Assembly (NCBI RefSeq): GCF_000425065.1 | Contig: NZ_KE384300.1 | Location: 348,559-412,558 of the forward strand | DNA from: Actinomadura rifamycini DSM 43936 | GTDB taxonomy: Bacteria; Actinomycetota; Actinomycetes; Streptosporangiales; Streptosporangiaceae | Direction: 5' to 3' | Length of the DNA: 64,000 bases | Translations under genes and position numbers: made by a program | The notes under the pieces: generated by a model | The model's input: only the letters and a program-made list of their open reading frames with translations | Told to the model about the DNA's origin: nothing | Database searches by the model: none | Part shown: positions 51,788 through 60,467 of the stretch, piece after piece | Layout of the letters: each line of letters begins with the position of its first letter | Position numbering within the stretch: position 1 is the stretch's first letter

Positions 51788-52096
51788 TCAGTACGTGCGG
51801 CGGATGTGGAAGCCCCAGCCGCCCTGCGCGAGGGTCTCCTCGCGGACGAAGTCCTGCGACTTCATCCGGCACCAGGCGGGGACGTCCGTGCGGGCCGCGG
51901 GATCGTCGGCGAGGACGGCGATGACCTCCCCGACCGGCACCTCGCGGATCCGCTCGGCCAGCATGATGATCGGGATCGGGCACTTGCGGCCCAGCGCGTC
52001 GATGACGAGCGCGGGCACCGGACCGGACGGCTCGGGCGCGGCGGGGACGGGCGCGGCCGCCGGCCGCCGGTGCTTGGCGCGGCCTCGGAACCTCAT
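51788..52096 (-). CDS. TusA/SirA-like sulfur carrier
   Basis: A 102-residue protein whose last 75 residues form a TusA fold with the Cys-Pro signature DALGRKCPIPIIML, where Cys accepts persulfide sulfur. The C-terminal part (MKSQDFVREETLAQGGWGF) is typical. The first 25 residues are Arg/Pro/Ala-rich and may be untranslated if a later start is used; ATG 52096 has GGGAGG 12 nt upstream. The cysteine desulfurase 64 bp upstream on the same strand could be its donor. Confidence 0.87.
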   Translation of the reverse strand: MRFRGRAKHRRPAAAPVPAAPEPSGPVPALVIDALGRKCPIPIIMLAERIREVPVGEVIAVLADDPAARTDVPAWCRMKSQDFVREETLAQGGWGFHIRRTY

Positions 52097-52160
52097 GGGC
52101 GGGACCGCCTCCCTGTCTCGGGGGTCGTGGGGGTGCGGGGGGATGGAGTCGCGGGGCAGG

Positions 52161-53309
52161 TCACGGCAGCGTCACTCCCAGGTCGCCGCGGAGCCGGGCG
52201 ACGGTGCCGGGGAGCACCGACAGGAAGCGCTCGACGTCCGCCGCCTCGACGTCACGGGGCAGCGACACCCGCACGTTCCCATGGGTCAGCACTCCCATCG
52301 CCTCCAGCACATGACTGGGACGCAGCGTATCCGCCGTGCACGAGCTCCCCGACGAAACCGCGAAACCCAGCCGGTCCAGTTCGGTGAGCAGCGCCTCGCC
52401 CTCCACGTACAGGCAGGAGAAAGTGACCAGGTGGGGCAGCCGCCGGACCGGGTCGCCGACCACCTCGACGTCCGGGACGGTCCGCGCGACCTCGGCCCGG
52501 ATCCGCTCCACGAGCGCCGACAGCCGCGCCGCGTCCGCCGCCATGTCCACGTGCCGCGCCTCCAGCGCAGCGGCGGCGGCGACCGCCCCGGGCACGTTCT
52601 CGAACCCCGGGACGCGGCGCGCCCCGCGCTCGTCGTCCGGCAGCGGGGAGCGCCACCGCGTCCCCTTGCGGATCACGAGCACCCCCACTCCGGCGGGCCC
52701 GCCCCACTTGTGCGCGCTGCCCGCCAGCAGCGACCAGCCCGGCGGGACGTCCGCGCGCCCGAGCGACTGCGCCGCGTCGGTGCACAGCGGGACGCGCGCC
52801 GCCCGGCAGTGCTCGGCGGCCTCGGCGAGCGGCTGCAGCGTGCCGACCTCGTGGTTGGCCGACTGGAGGCACGCCAGCGCGGTGTCCGGGCGCAGCGCCG
52901 CCGCGAACTCGGCGGGGTCGACGCGCCCGGCGCGGTCGACGCCGACGACCGTCACCTCGCCGCCGTCCCGCTCGTGCAGTTCGGCGGCGTGCAGGACGCT
53001 GGAGTGCTCGACGGCGCTCACCACCAGGTGGGAGCCGACCCGCCGCCGCGCGCGCAGCCCGCCGAGGACGGCCAGGTGGACGGCCTGCGTGCCGGACGAC
53101 GTGAACGACACCTCGTCGGCCCGGACGCCGAGCACCCCCGCGACACGCGCGCGGGCGCGGTCGAGCAGGATGCGGGTGCCGCGCGCCGTACCGTAGAGAC
53201 GCGCGGGGTCGGCCCAGGCCGAATCGAGCGCTTCCAGCAGCGCGGCACGCGCCGCGGGGTGCGGCGGTTCGGTGGAGGCGGCGTCGAGGTAGCCGCTGCT
53301 TCCGGCCAT
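52161..53309 (-). CDS. Cysteine desulfurase (class V aminotransferase)
   Basis: A PLP enzyme that takes sulfur from cysteine. The 382-residue protein has TSSGTQAVHLAV, HSSVLHAAE, the PLP Asp in CTDAAQSLG, the PLP Lys in AGSAHKWGG, and the active-site Cys loop SSGSSCTADTLRPSHVL. It is nearer to the NifS/IscS group than to SufS. Paired with a TusA-like gene, it may feed tRNA thiolation or cofactor synthesis. The ATG has TAGTGT 6 nt upstream and no ribosome-binding site. Confidence 0.9.
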   Translation of the reverse strand: MAGSSGYLDAASTEPPHPAARAALLEALDSAWADPARLYGTARGTRILLDRARARVAGVLGVRADEVSFTSSGTQAVHLAVLGGLRARRRVGSHLVVSAVEHSSVLHAAELHERDGGEVTVVGVDRAGRVDPAEFAAALRPDTALACLQSANHEVGTLQPLAEAAEHCRAARVPLCTDAAQSLGRADVPPGWSLLAGSAHKWGGPAGVGVLVIRKGTRWRSPLPDDERGARRVPGFENVPGAVAAAAALEARHVDMAADAARLSALVERIRAEVARTVPDVEVVGDPVRRLPHLVTFSCLYVEGEALLTELDRLGFAVSSGSSCTADTLRPSHVLEAMGVLTHGNVRVSLPRDVEAADVERFLSVLPGTVARLRGDLGVTLP

Positions 53310-53315
53310 GGCGGA

Positions 53316-53321
53316 ACACTA
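53316..53321 (-). promoter_or_regulatory. Candidate -10 box (TAGTGT) of cysteine desulfurase gene
   Basis: TANNNT ends 6 nt before the ATG. It is likely leaderless and probably drives the tusA-like gene as well. Confidence 0.5.
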
Positions 53322-53436
53322 ACCGGGCACCCGATCGGGGGTGCGCGCGACCCTCGCGCTAGGGTGTCCAACGCACGTGTAACAGCAGATCTACACCGCC
53401 CGGCCGACCGGGCTTCATCCGTGGGGAAGGCATTCC

Positions 53437-54273
53437 GTGAGTCCGACCCGCTCTAGGGAGCGGCGTACGCCTGTGCGCAGTCGCCGCGCAATCACAAGCG
53501 CCGGCGCGCTAGGGCTGCTGGCGCTGACCGCCACCGCGTGCAGCGGTGAGGCGGCCCGCCTCGGCATGCCCGAGCCGATCAGCATCCAGGGCGAACGCAT
53601 GCTGAGGCTCTGGCAGGGCTCCTGGATCGCGGCGTTCGCCGTCGGGGCCGTGGTCTGGGGCCTGATCATCTGGGCTGTGGTGTTCCACCGCAAGCGTTCC
53701 GACGACCTGCCGCCGCAGGTCCGCTACAACATGCCGATCGAGATCCTCTACACGGCGGTCCCGTTCGTCATCATCGCGGTCCTGTTCTACTTCACGGCGC
53801 GCGATCAGAACTTCGTCGAGAAGACCACCGACGATCCGGACGTCGTCGTCGACGTCACGGCGTTCCAGTGGAGCTGGCAGTTCGACTACGTCGAGAACGG
53901 GAAGAGCGTCGCCACCGTGGTCGGCCAGCCGGTCGCCCCGAACGGCCCGGCGCCCGCCAAGCCCGTCATGACGGTCCCGGCGAACGAGAAGATCCGCGTC
54001 CGGCTGCACGCCAACGACGTCATCCACTCGTTCTGGGTCCCGGCGATGATCTACAAGAAGGACGTCATGCCGGGCTACACCAACGAGTTCGAGTTCACCG
54101 CGAACAAGCTCGGCACCTATGAGGGCCGCTGCGCCGAACTCTGCGGTGTCGACCACAGCCGGATGCTGTTCCAGCTCAAGGTCGTCACGCCGGAGCAGTA
54201 CGACAAGTTCATCGCCGACGCCAAGGCCAAGAAGCAGGCCGCGTCGACCCAAGCCGCGGGGGGTGCCAATTGA
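53437..54273 (+). CDS. ctaC: Cytochrome c oxidase subunit II
   Basis: The electron-entry subunit of the aa3 oxidase. The 278-residue protein has a signal sequence ending in LTATAC, possibly a lipoprotein site. Two membrane helices (IAAFAVGAVVWGLIIWAVVF and ILYTAVPFVIIAVLFYFT), the FQWSWQF aromatic strip, and the CuA site CAELCGVDHSRM (two Cys, His, Met) follow. The GTG start has GGGGAAGG 6 nt upstream. The ctaD start overlaps its stop. Confidence 0.96.
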   Translation: MSPTRSRERRTPVRSRRAITSAGALGLLALTATACSGEAARLGMPEPISIQGERMLRLWQGSWIAAFAVGAVVWGLIIWAVVFHRKRSDDLPPQVRYNMPIEILYTAVPFVIIAVLFYFTARDQNFVEKTTDDPDVVVDVTAFQWSWQFDYVENGKSVATVVGQPVAPNGPAPAKPVMTVPANEKIRVRLHANDVIHSFWVPAMIYKKDVMPGYTNEFEFTANKLGTYEGRCAELCGVDHSRMLFQLKVVTPEQYDKFIADAKAKKQAASTQAAGGAN

Positions 54274-55958
54274 CGACGATCAGCAAGGCACCGAGCGCGC
54301 CGGTCTCCGCGTCGCGGACGAGCAAGGGGCGGATCATCGCCTCGTGGATGTCGTCCACCGACCACAAGACGATCGGCTACCTCTACCTGATCACGTCGTT
54401 CTTCATGTTCCTGATCGGCGGCGTGCTCGCCCTGGTCATGCGCGCCGAGCTGTACAAGCCGGGGCTCCAGGTCGTCAGCAACGAGCAGTTCAACCAGCTG
54501 TTCACCATGCATGGCACGATCATGCTGCTGATGTTCGCGACACCGCTGTTCGCCGGCTTCGCCAACGTGGTGATGCCGCTGCAGATCGGCGCGCCGGACG
54601 TCGCGTTCCCGCGCATGAACATGCTGGCGTACTGGCTGTTCCTGTTCGGCAGCCTGATCGTCCTCGCGGGGTTCCTGACCCCGAACGGCGCCGCCAGCTT
54701 CGGCTGGTTCGCCTACGCCCCGCTGTCGAACGCGGTCCGCTCGCCGGGCATCGGCGGCGACATGTGGGTGCTCGGCCTGGCGATGTCGGGCTTCGGCACC
54801 ATCATGGGCGCGGTCAACTTCATCACCACGATCCTGTGCATGCGCGCGCCGGGCATGACCATGTTCCGGATGCCGATCTTCACCTGGAACGTCCTGCTGA
54901 CCTCCATCCTGGTCCTGCTCGCGTTCCCGGTGCTGGCCGCCGCGCTGCTCGCCCTGGAGGCCGACCGGAAGTTCGGCGCGCACGTGTTCGACGCGTCGCA
55001 CGGCGGTGCGCTGCTGTGGCAGCACCTCTTCTGGTTCTTCGGGCATCCAGAGGTGTACATCATCGCCTTGCCCTTCTTCGGGATCGTGACGGAGATCCTC
55101 CCGGTGTTCAGCCGTAAGCCGGTCTTCGGCTACATCGGCCTGGTGTTCGCCACCATCAGCATCGCGGGCCTTTCCATCACGGTCTGGGCGCACCACATGT
55201 ACGTGACCGGCCAGGTGCTCCTGCCGTTCTTCTCCTTCATGACGTTCCTCATCGCCGTGCCGACAGGCGTGAAGTTCTTCAACTGGATCGGAACGATATG
55301 GAGAGGCCAACTAACGTTCGAGTCACCGATGCTGTGGTCTCTCGGCTTCCTCGTCACGTTCCTGTTCGGCGGCCTGACCGGCGTCATCCTCGCGTCGCCG
55401 CCGATGGACTTCCAGCTGTCCGACTCCTACTTCGTGGTGGCGCACTTCCACTACGTCGTGTTCGGCACCGTGGTGTTCGCGATGTTCGCGGGCTTCTACT
55501 TCTGGTGGCCGAAGTGGACCGGCAAGATGCTGAACGACCGCCTCGGCAAGGTGCACTTCTGGCTGCTGTTCATCGGCTTCCACGGCACCTTCCTGGTCCA
55601 GCACTGGCTGGGCGCCGCGGGCATGCCCCGCCGGTACGCCGACTACGCGGCCGAGTTCGAGGGACTGAACGTGGTCTCGACGATCTTCTCGTTCATCCTC
55701 GGCGCCTCGCTGCTCCCGTTCTTCTACAACGTCTACATCACGTGGAAGAAGGGCAAGCGCGTCGAGGTGGACGACCCGTGGGGCTACGGCGCGTCCCTGG
55801 AGTGGGCGACGTCGTGCCCGCCGCCGCGGCACAACTTCAACTCGATCCCGAAGATCCGGTCCGAGCGGCCCGCGTTCGACCTGCACCACCCGCATGTGGG
55901 CGCGAAGGGCGAACTGGCCGGCGCGTCCGGCGGCTCGGCCGTCTCGAAGGGAGACTGA
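54270..55958 (+). CDS. ctaD: Cytochrome c oxidase subunit I
   Basis: The catalytic subunit that reduces O2 and pumps protons. The 562-residue protein has 12 membrane helices. Haem and CuB ligands are in TMHGTIMLLMF, FFGHPEVYI (His-Tyr crosslink), WAHHMYVTG and HFHYVVFG. The TTG start overlaps the ctaC stop (TTGA), so translation is coupled. The C-terminal tail (SLEWATSCPPPRHNF) is the usual one. ctaE and the qcr genes are not in the window. Confidence 0.97.
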   Translation: MTTISKAPSAPVSASRTSKGRIIASWMSSTDHKTIGYLYLITSFFMFLIGGVLALVMRAELYKPGLQVVSNEQFNQLFTMHGTIMLLMFATPLFAGFANVVMPLQIGAPDVAFPRMNMLAYWLFLFGSLIVLAGFLTPNGAASFGWFAYAPLSNAVRSPGIGGDMWVLGLAMSGFGTIMGAVNFITTILCMRAPGMTMFRMPIFTWNVLLTSILVLLAFPVLAAALLALEADRKFGAHVFDASHGGALLWQHLFWFFGHPEVYIIALPFFGIVTEILPVFSRKPVFGYIGLVFATISIAGLSITVWAHHMYVTGQVLLPFFSFMTFLIAVPTGVKFFNWIGTIWRGQLTFESPMLWSLGFLVTFLFGGLTGVILASPPMDFQLSDSYFVVAHFHYVVFGTVVFAMFAGFYFWWPKWTGKMLNDRLGKVHFWLLFIGFHGTFLVQHWLGAAGMPRRYADYAAEFEGLNVVSTIFSFILGASLLPFFYNVYITWKKGKRVEVDDPWGYGASLEWATSCPPPRHNFNSIPKIRSERPAFDLHHPHVGAKGELAGASGGSAVSKGD

Positions 55959-55961
55959 CCG

Positions 55962-56372
55962 ATGCGCGTTCAGGCGTTCATGTTCTACGGATGCGCCATC
56001 TTCTTCCTCATCACCGACGTCGTGTACTGGTACTGGTCGAACGACTGGACGGGGACGACCGCGCTCGCGCTGTCCGTCGGCCTCGCCGGCCTGATCGGCT
56101 TCTACATCCACTTCACGGTGCGGCGCCTCGAGCGGGCCAACGCGGGCCCGCTGTACGAGGACGACCCGGAGGGTGAGATCGCGGACGCGGCCGGCGAGCT
56201 GGGCTTCTTCAGCCCGCACAGCTGGTGGCCGCTGTACATCGGCCTCTCGGCCGCGGCGATCACGCTGGGCCTGGTGTTCGGCTGGTGGCTCGTGATCATC
56301 GGTACGGTCGCCATCCTCATGTCGGTGATCGGCCTGGTCTTCGAGTACTACCGGGGTCATTTCGCCCACTGA
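55962..56372 (+). CDS. ctaF: Cytochrome c oxidase subunit IV (actinobacterial)
   Basis: A 136-residue protein with four predicted membrane helices (FMFYGCAIFFLITDVVYWYW, TALALSVGLAGLIGFYIHF, and two near the end). The acidic loop LYEDDPEGEIADAAGELGFF is conserved in CtaF. It follows ctaD by 3 nt and ends the oxidase operon before a terminator. Confidence 0.94.
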   Translation: MRVQAFMFYGCAIFFLITDVVYWYWSNDWTGTTALALSVGLAGLIGFYIHFTVRRLERANAGPLYEDDPEGEIADAAGELGFFSPHSWWPLYIGLSAAAITLGLVFGWWLVIIGTVAILMSVIGLVFEYYRGHFAH

Positions 56373-56391
56373 TCGGTAAAAACCGCCCATG

Positions 56392-56430
56392 AAGGGCCGG
56401 TATCCGGAATTTCCCGGGTACCGGCCCTTT
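56392..56430 (+). terminator. Terminator of the ctaCDF operon
   Basis: An 11-bp outer stem (AAGGGCCGGTA and complement, extendable inward by CCGG/CCGG) followed by TTTC lies 20 nt after ctaF. Confidence 0.8.
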
Positions 56431-56474
56431 CACATACTGGGCGTCGCTCCAGCGACCGGGCCGGAGCGGACGAA

Positions 56475-57767
56475 ATGGGCGCCCAGGGACGACCGGGGGG
56501 TCCACCAGTGCGGTTTCGTTGCTCAGGACCGAGGGACCGGGGACGGCGGGCCGTCGCGCTGCTCGTCGGCGTCGGCGCGGCGGCGGCCGCGGGATGCACG
56601 GCCCAGGACGAGACGACGGCGCGGTCCGTCGAGCTCACGGTGTCGCCGCGCCAGGGCGGGACGGTGGCGCCGGACGCGCCGATCGCCGTCCGGGCGGAGC
56701 GCGGCACGATCGCCGACGTGAAGGTGACGACCGGCGGGACGGCCGTCGACGGGAGCCTGACCGAGGACGGGACGGCGTGGCGGTCCCGCTGGGCGCTCAT
56801 GCCCGGGAAGACGTACACGGTCGCCGCCACGGCGCTCGGCGAGGACGGGCGGAGCCGGACGGTGCGGAGCGAGTTCACCACCGCGGCGGCGGAGAAGACG
56901 AACCCGATGACGCTCGGGGCGCCGTTCGACGGGGAGACCGTCGGCGTCGGCATCCCGATCGTCATGAACTTCGAGGAGCCGGTCGAGAACAAGGCCGCGG
57001 TCGAGCGGGCGCTGGTGGTGCGCGCGAGCAAGCCCGTCGAGGGCGCCTGGCACTGGGTCGACGACGAGCAGGTCGTCTTCCGGCCGAAGCAGTACTGGCC
57101 CGCGCAGACCAAGGTGACGTTCCAGGCGCACCTGGCCGGGGTGAGCACGAGCAAGGGCGTCTACGGCGGCAAGAACCAGCGCATCGCCTTCACCGTCGGG
57201 GACTCCCAGGTCAGCACCGCCGACGAGGACTCCCACAAGATGGTCGTGAAGGTCAACGGCAAGAAGGTGCGCACGATCCCGACCAGCATGGGCGACGGGT
57301 CGGAGCGCAGGTTCACCACCACCAACGGCATCCACCTGGCGATGCAAAAGGACGACCCCGTCACGATGACGTCCTCGTGGATGGGGATCGCACCGGGCAG
57401 CGCGGGCGGGTACAGCCTCGTCGTGGACGACGCCGTGCGCATCTCCGACAGCGGCGAGTACGTGCACAGCGCGCCCTGGTCCGTCGGCAGCCAGGGGAGC
57501 TCGAACGTCAGCCACGGCTGCATCAACGTGAGCCCGTCCAACGCCGAGTGGTTCTACGAGATGACGATGCGCGGCGACCCGATCGTCGTCACCGGCACCG
57601 ACCGGGAGCTGGAGCCCTACAACGGGTGGAGCTACTGGCAGATGGACTGGAAGAAGTGGGTGAAGGGCGGCGCGCTGAAGCGGTCCGTGAAGATCGGGCC
57701 GAACGCCGATCCGGCGAACCTGGCGGCGCAGGCCGACCGGCCCGCCGGGCAGCCGGCCGGGAGCTGA
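56475..57767 (+). CDS. L,D-transpeptidase lipoprotein (YkuD domain with Ig-like domains)
   Basis: Forms 3-3 crosslinks in peptidoglycan outside the cell. The 430-residue protein has a signal peptide ending at a lipobox (VGAAAAAGC). Two Ig-like domains follow (about 50-250; SVELTVSPRQGGTVAPDAPI, NPMTLGAPFDGETVGVGIPI), and then a YkuD domain with the catalytic SHGCINVS, His of YVHSAPW and a C-terminal Trp-rich segment. This is the LdtMt2-like layout. ATG 56475 has GGAG 8 nt upstream; GTG 56508 is an alternative that shortens the n-region. It is convergent with the M48 gene 5 bp away. Confidence 0.93.
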   Translation: MGAQGRPGGPPVRFRCSGPRDRGRRAVALLVGVGAAAAAGCTAQDETTARSVELTVSPRQGGTVAPDAPIAVRAERGTIADVKVTTGGTAVDGSLTEDGTAWRSRWALMPGKTYTVAATALGEDGRSRTVRSEFTTAAAEKTNPMTLGAPFDGETVGVGIPIVMNFEEPVENKAAVERALVVRASKPVEGAWHWVDDEQVVFRPKQYWPAQTKVTFQAHLAGVSTSKGVYGGKNQRIAFTVGDSQVSTADEDSHKMVVKVNGKKVRTIPTSMGDGSERRFTTTNGIHLAMQKDDPVTMTSSWMGIAPGSAGGYSLVVDDAVRISDSGEYVHSAPWSVGSQGSSNVSHGCINVSPSNAEWFYEMTMRGDPIVVTGTDRELEPYNGWSYWQMDWKKWVKGGALKRSVKIGPNADPANLAAQADRPAGQPAGS

Positions 57768-57772
57768 CCGGG

Positions 57773-59176
57773 TCAGCCGCCGGACCGCGGCGGCGGGACC
57801 CGGACGCCGTGCAGGCGCGCCCAGTCGCGCGCCATCGCGATCCGCTCGGGTCCCGCCGGGTGCGACATCCACAGGAACCGCTCGACGGGGTTCGGGCTCA
57901 GGTCGGAGATGTTGCGCACCGTCAGCTCGTGCTGCATCGACACGAACGTCGCCGGGTCCCGGGTGAGGTCGAGGGCGTGGACGTCCGCCCGCGCCTCGAT
58001 CCGGCGGCTGACGAGGTTCTGCACGGGGGCGGCGAGCTGCATCGCGACCGCCAGCAGCGCCACGACGAGCGCGACCGACCGCGGGTCCGCGGCCCCGCCG
58101 CCCCGCGCGGCGGCGCCCGCGGTGGCGCCGGCGCCGGCGCTCTCGTCCGCGCCGGTGTCCGCTTCGGGGGCGCTTCCGCCGCGCGGGACGACCCCGGCGC
58201 GGCGCAGCAGCCGCGGCGACGTCATCAGCGGGTACAGCAGGCACACGCCGCCCGCGACGGCGAGCGCCCCCACGAGCGTCCCCCACAGCACGTCCCCGTC
58301 GTCGGCGTGGCCGAGCTCGTGCCCGACGATGGACTCCACCCGCTCCGGCGGCGACTCCAGCAGCGTGTCGTACAGGACGATCCGGCGCGTCGAGCCGAAC
58401 CCGGACACGTAGGCGTTCAGCGAGGTCGTCCGGCGGGACGCGTCCGCGACGAGGACGTCCTCGACCGGGACGCCGTCGCGTTCGGCCATCGCCAGCAGGT
58501 CGGTGCGCAGCCGCCCCTCGGGCAGCGAGTGGAACCGGTTGAAGACCGGCTCCACCACCACCGGGTACGCGAACGACGCCGCGACGACGAGCGTGAAGCC
58601 GCCGGCGGCGGCGCCCGTCCACCAGTAGCGGGGGAAGCGGCGCACCGCCGCGTACAGGAGCAGCAGCACGAGGCCGTAGACGACCCACGTGAGGCCGAGC
58701 GACTTCAGCTCGTCCGCGAACCACGCGGACCAGCTCTGCGTGGAGAGCCCGTAGGTGCGCAGCACCGTCTCGCCCCAGACGTCGAACGGCAGTCCGGCGA
58801 GCCACAGCAGCGTCGTCACCGCCGCGGCGGCGGCGAGGACGCGCAGCGGGCGGCGCGGCACGCGCGCCGTCGCGAACCGGATGAGTCGCGCGCCCAGCGG
58901 CGTCAGGCCGAGGAGGAGCACCACCGCGAGCCCGGCGGCGAGCCCCGCGTACGCGGGCGGGTTGAGCGCGGAGTCGAACGCGGCGCTGCGGGCGACCTCG
59001 GCGGGGGAGTGGTCCGCGGCCGGGTCGGGGGCCGTGCGGCCGCCGGGGACCGGGCCGGGCAGCGGGTTCCACGGGGTGGTCAGCGCCAGGACGGTCCCGA
59101 CCGCGGCGAACAGCGCGGCGGCGGCGACGGTCGCGGCGATCCGGGGGCGCCGCAGCCGCCCGTCCTGCTGGCTCAC
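57773..59176 (-). CDS. M48-family membrane metalloprotease (Ste24-like)
   Basis: A 467-residue multi-spanning protease with about seven membrane helices. The zinc motif is HELGHADDGD and the distal Glu ligand is in RRIEARADVHALDL. VFNRFHSLPEGRLRTDL and RRTTSLNAYVSGFGSTRRIVL are typical of Ste24/CAAX-type M48 proteins; its physiological substrates are unknown. The GTG start overlaps the stop of the gene at 59173 (GTGA), so the two are coupled. Confidence 0.92.
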   Translation of the reverse strand: MSQQDGRLRRPRIAATVAAAALFAAVGTVLALTTPWNPLPGPVPGGRTAPDPAADHSPAEVARSAAFDSALNPPAYAGLAAGLAVVLLLGLTPLGARLIRFATARVPRRPLRVLAAAAAVTTLLWLAGLPFDVWGETVLRTYGLSTQSWSAWFADELKSLGLTWVVYGLVLLLLYAAVRRFPRYWWTGAAAGGFTLVVAASFAYPVVVEPVFNRFHSLPEGRLRTDLLAMAERDGVPVEDVLVADASRRTTSLNAYVSGFGSTRRIVLYDTLLESPPERVESIVGHELGHADDGDVLWGTLVGALAVAGGVCLLYPLMTSPRLLRRAGVVPRGGSAPEADTGADESAGAGATAGAAARGGGAADPRSVALVVALLAVAMQLAAPVQNLVSRRIEARADVHALDLTRDPATFVSMQHELTVRNISDLSPNPVERFLWMSHPAGPERIAMARDWARLHGVRVPPPRSGG

Positions 59177-60384
59177 GTGAGCTCCTTCGTCAGGTAGGCG
59201 CGCCACCGCGCGGTGAAGCGGTCCGGGGCGAGGCCCAGCTCCTCGCGCAGCGCGGTCTCCAGGGGGGTGCGCCCGGCGGCCCGGTAGAGCCGGACGAGCG
59301 TCGCCTCACCGTACCGCTCCGCGATCATCCGGCAGGCGAGCCAGGACTCCTGGTACGCCTGCGACAGCCGCCGCGCGTCGCCGGCGAAGTCGTCCGGCGC
59401 GGGCAGTCCCGCGGGGACCCGCCCGGCCGCCACCTCGCGGCGCAGCTCGGCGGCGGCGTCGCGGACGCCGATGCCCGCGCCGCGGTACCCGACGTAGTCG
59501 GCGAACCCCTCGATGAGCCACAGCGGGGTCGTGTCGTCGCGGGCGCCGCCGGTCGCGACGTGGGTCAGCTCGTGCGTGAGGACGACCCGGCGGCCGAGGT
59601 CGTTGAGGCGGCCGAACGGCGCGGGCGAGACGACGACGCGGTCCCGCCCGCCCTTCCCGCCGGGGCCGGGGGTGACGGCGGCGAGCGCGGCGAACGACGC
59701 GACGTCCGTCCCCGGCCCGGCGAGCTCCGCGGCCAGGGCGGGGTCGGCGGGCGCGAGCGCCACCGCGCGGCGCGCCCAGCCGGTGCCGACGACGTCGGTG
59801 ACGGCCGGCACCGCGGCGTCGAGCAGCGCGGCGAGGCCGTCCAGCCCGGTCGTGTCGCCGATGACGAGGCTCGCGGCGCCCGCGGCGACGGCGAGCGGCC
59901 CGGCGTCCCAGATCGCGGCGTCGTCGGCGAACCCGCGGGCCGAGCCGTCGCCGGTCACGGCCCAGGCGCCGGAGCGCGGCGCGAACGTCAGCTGGCGGAC
60001 GCGCGCGGCGTCGCCGTCGTCGAAGCCGCGGAACCGGTAGCGGGTCTCGACGCGGACGACCACCGCGTCGCCGTCCTCGTCGAGGCGGGGGTCGACGACC
60101 TCCTCGCGCCAGCGGCCGAGCGGGAGCCGGCGCAGGTTGTCGAAGCGGCGCGCCTCCGCGTCGCGGAACCCTTCGGGCGCGGCGGCGACGGTCGCGAGGA
60201 ACGCGGCGCGGTCGCCGGTCCGGACCGCCTCGGCGCGGCGGGCGAGGACGGCCGCGGCCCGGCGGGCGCCGAGCAGGCCCGCGCCGCCCGCCGCGAGCAG
60301 CGCGGCCCCGCCCGCGCCGAGGGCGAGAACCCTGCGGCGCGAGACGGGGCCGCGCGCGCCGTCCGGGGCGGGGTCGTCCTTCAT
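59173..60384 (-). CDS. Exported/anchored HExxH peptidase-like protein
   Basis: A 403-residue protein with an N-terminal basic tail and one hydrophobic segment (VLALGAGGAALLAAGGAGLLG). A large extracytoplasmic part follows, with HELTHVATGG and, 20 residues later, IEGFADYVGY. His, His and Glu could form a gluzincin zinc site like that of peptidase MA-type families. The Arg pair in SRRRVLALG resembles a Tat-like motif, but the segment may also be an uncleaved anchor. ATG 60384 is chosen; ATG at 60399 is possible. It is coupled to the M48 gene downstream. Confidence 0.8.
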   Translation of the reverse strand: MKDDPAPDGARGPVSRRRVLALGAGGAALLAAGGAGLLGARRAAAVLARRAEAVRTGDRAAFLATVAAAPEGFRDAEARRFDNLRRLPLGRWREEVVDPRLDEDGDAVVVRVETRYRFRGFDDGDAARVRQLTFAPRSGAWAVTGDGSARGFADDAAIWDAGPLAVAAGAASLVIGDTTGLDGLAALLDAAVPAVTDVVGTGWARRAVALAPADPALAAELAGPGTDVASFAALAAVTPGPGGKGGRDRVVVSPAPFGRLNDLGRRVVLTHELTHVATGGARDDTTPLWLIEGFADYVGYRGAGIGVRDAAAELRREVAAGRVPAGLPAPDDFAGDARRLSQAYQESWLACRMIAERYGEATLVRLYRAAGRTPLETALREELGLAPDRFTARWRAYLTKELT

Positions 60385-60467
60385 GGGCGCGATCCTATGC
60401 ATCCGGACCTGTGCACCCGGACGCATGTACCCGGACGACCCGCCCGGACGGTGTCAATCCGGTCGTG

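Noticed and set aside
53437..53600. Firm lipoprotein call for CtaC
   Set aside because: The sequence ahead of the Cys (LTATAC) departs from the strict lipobox at position -3, so it is only noted as possible.
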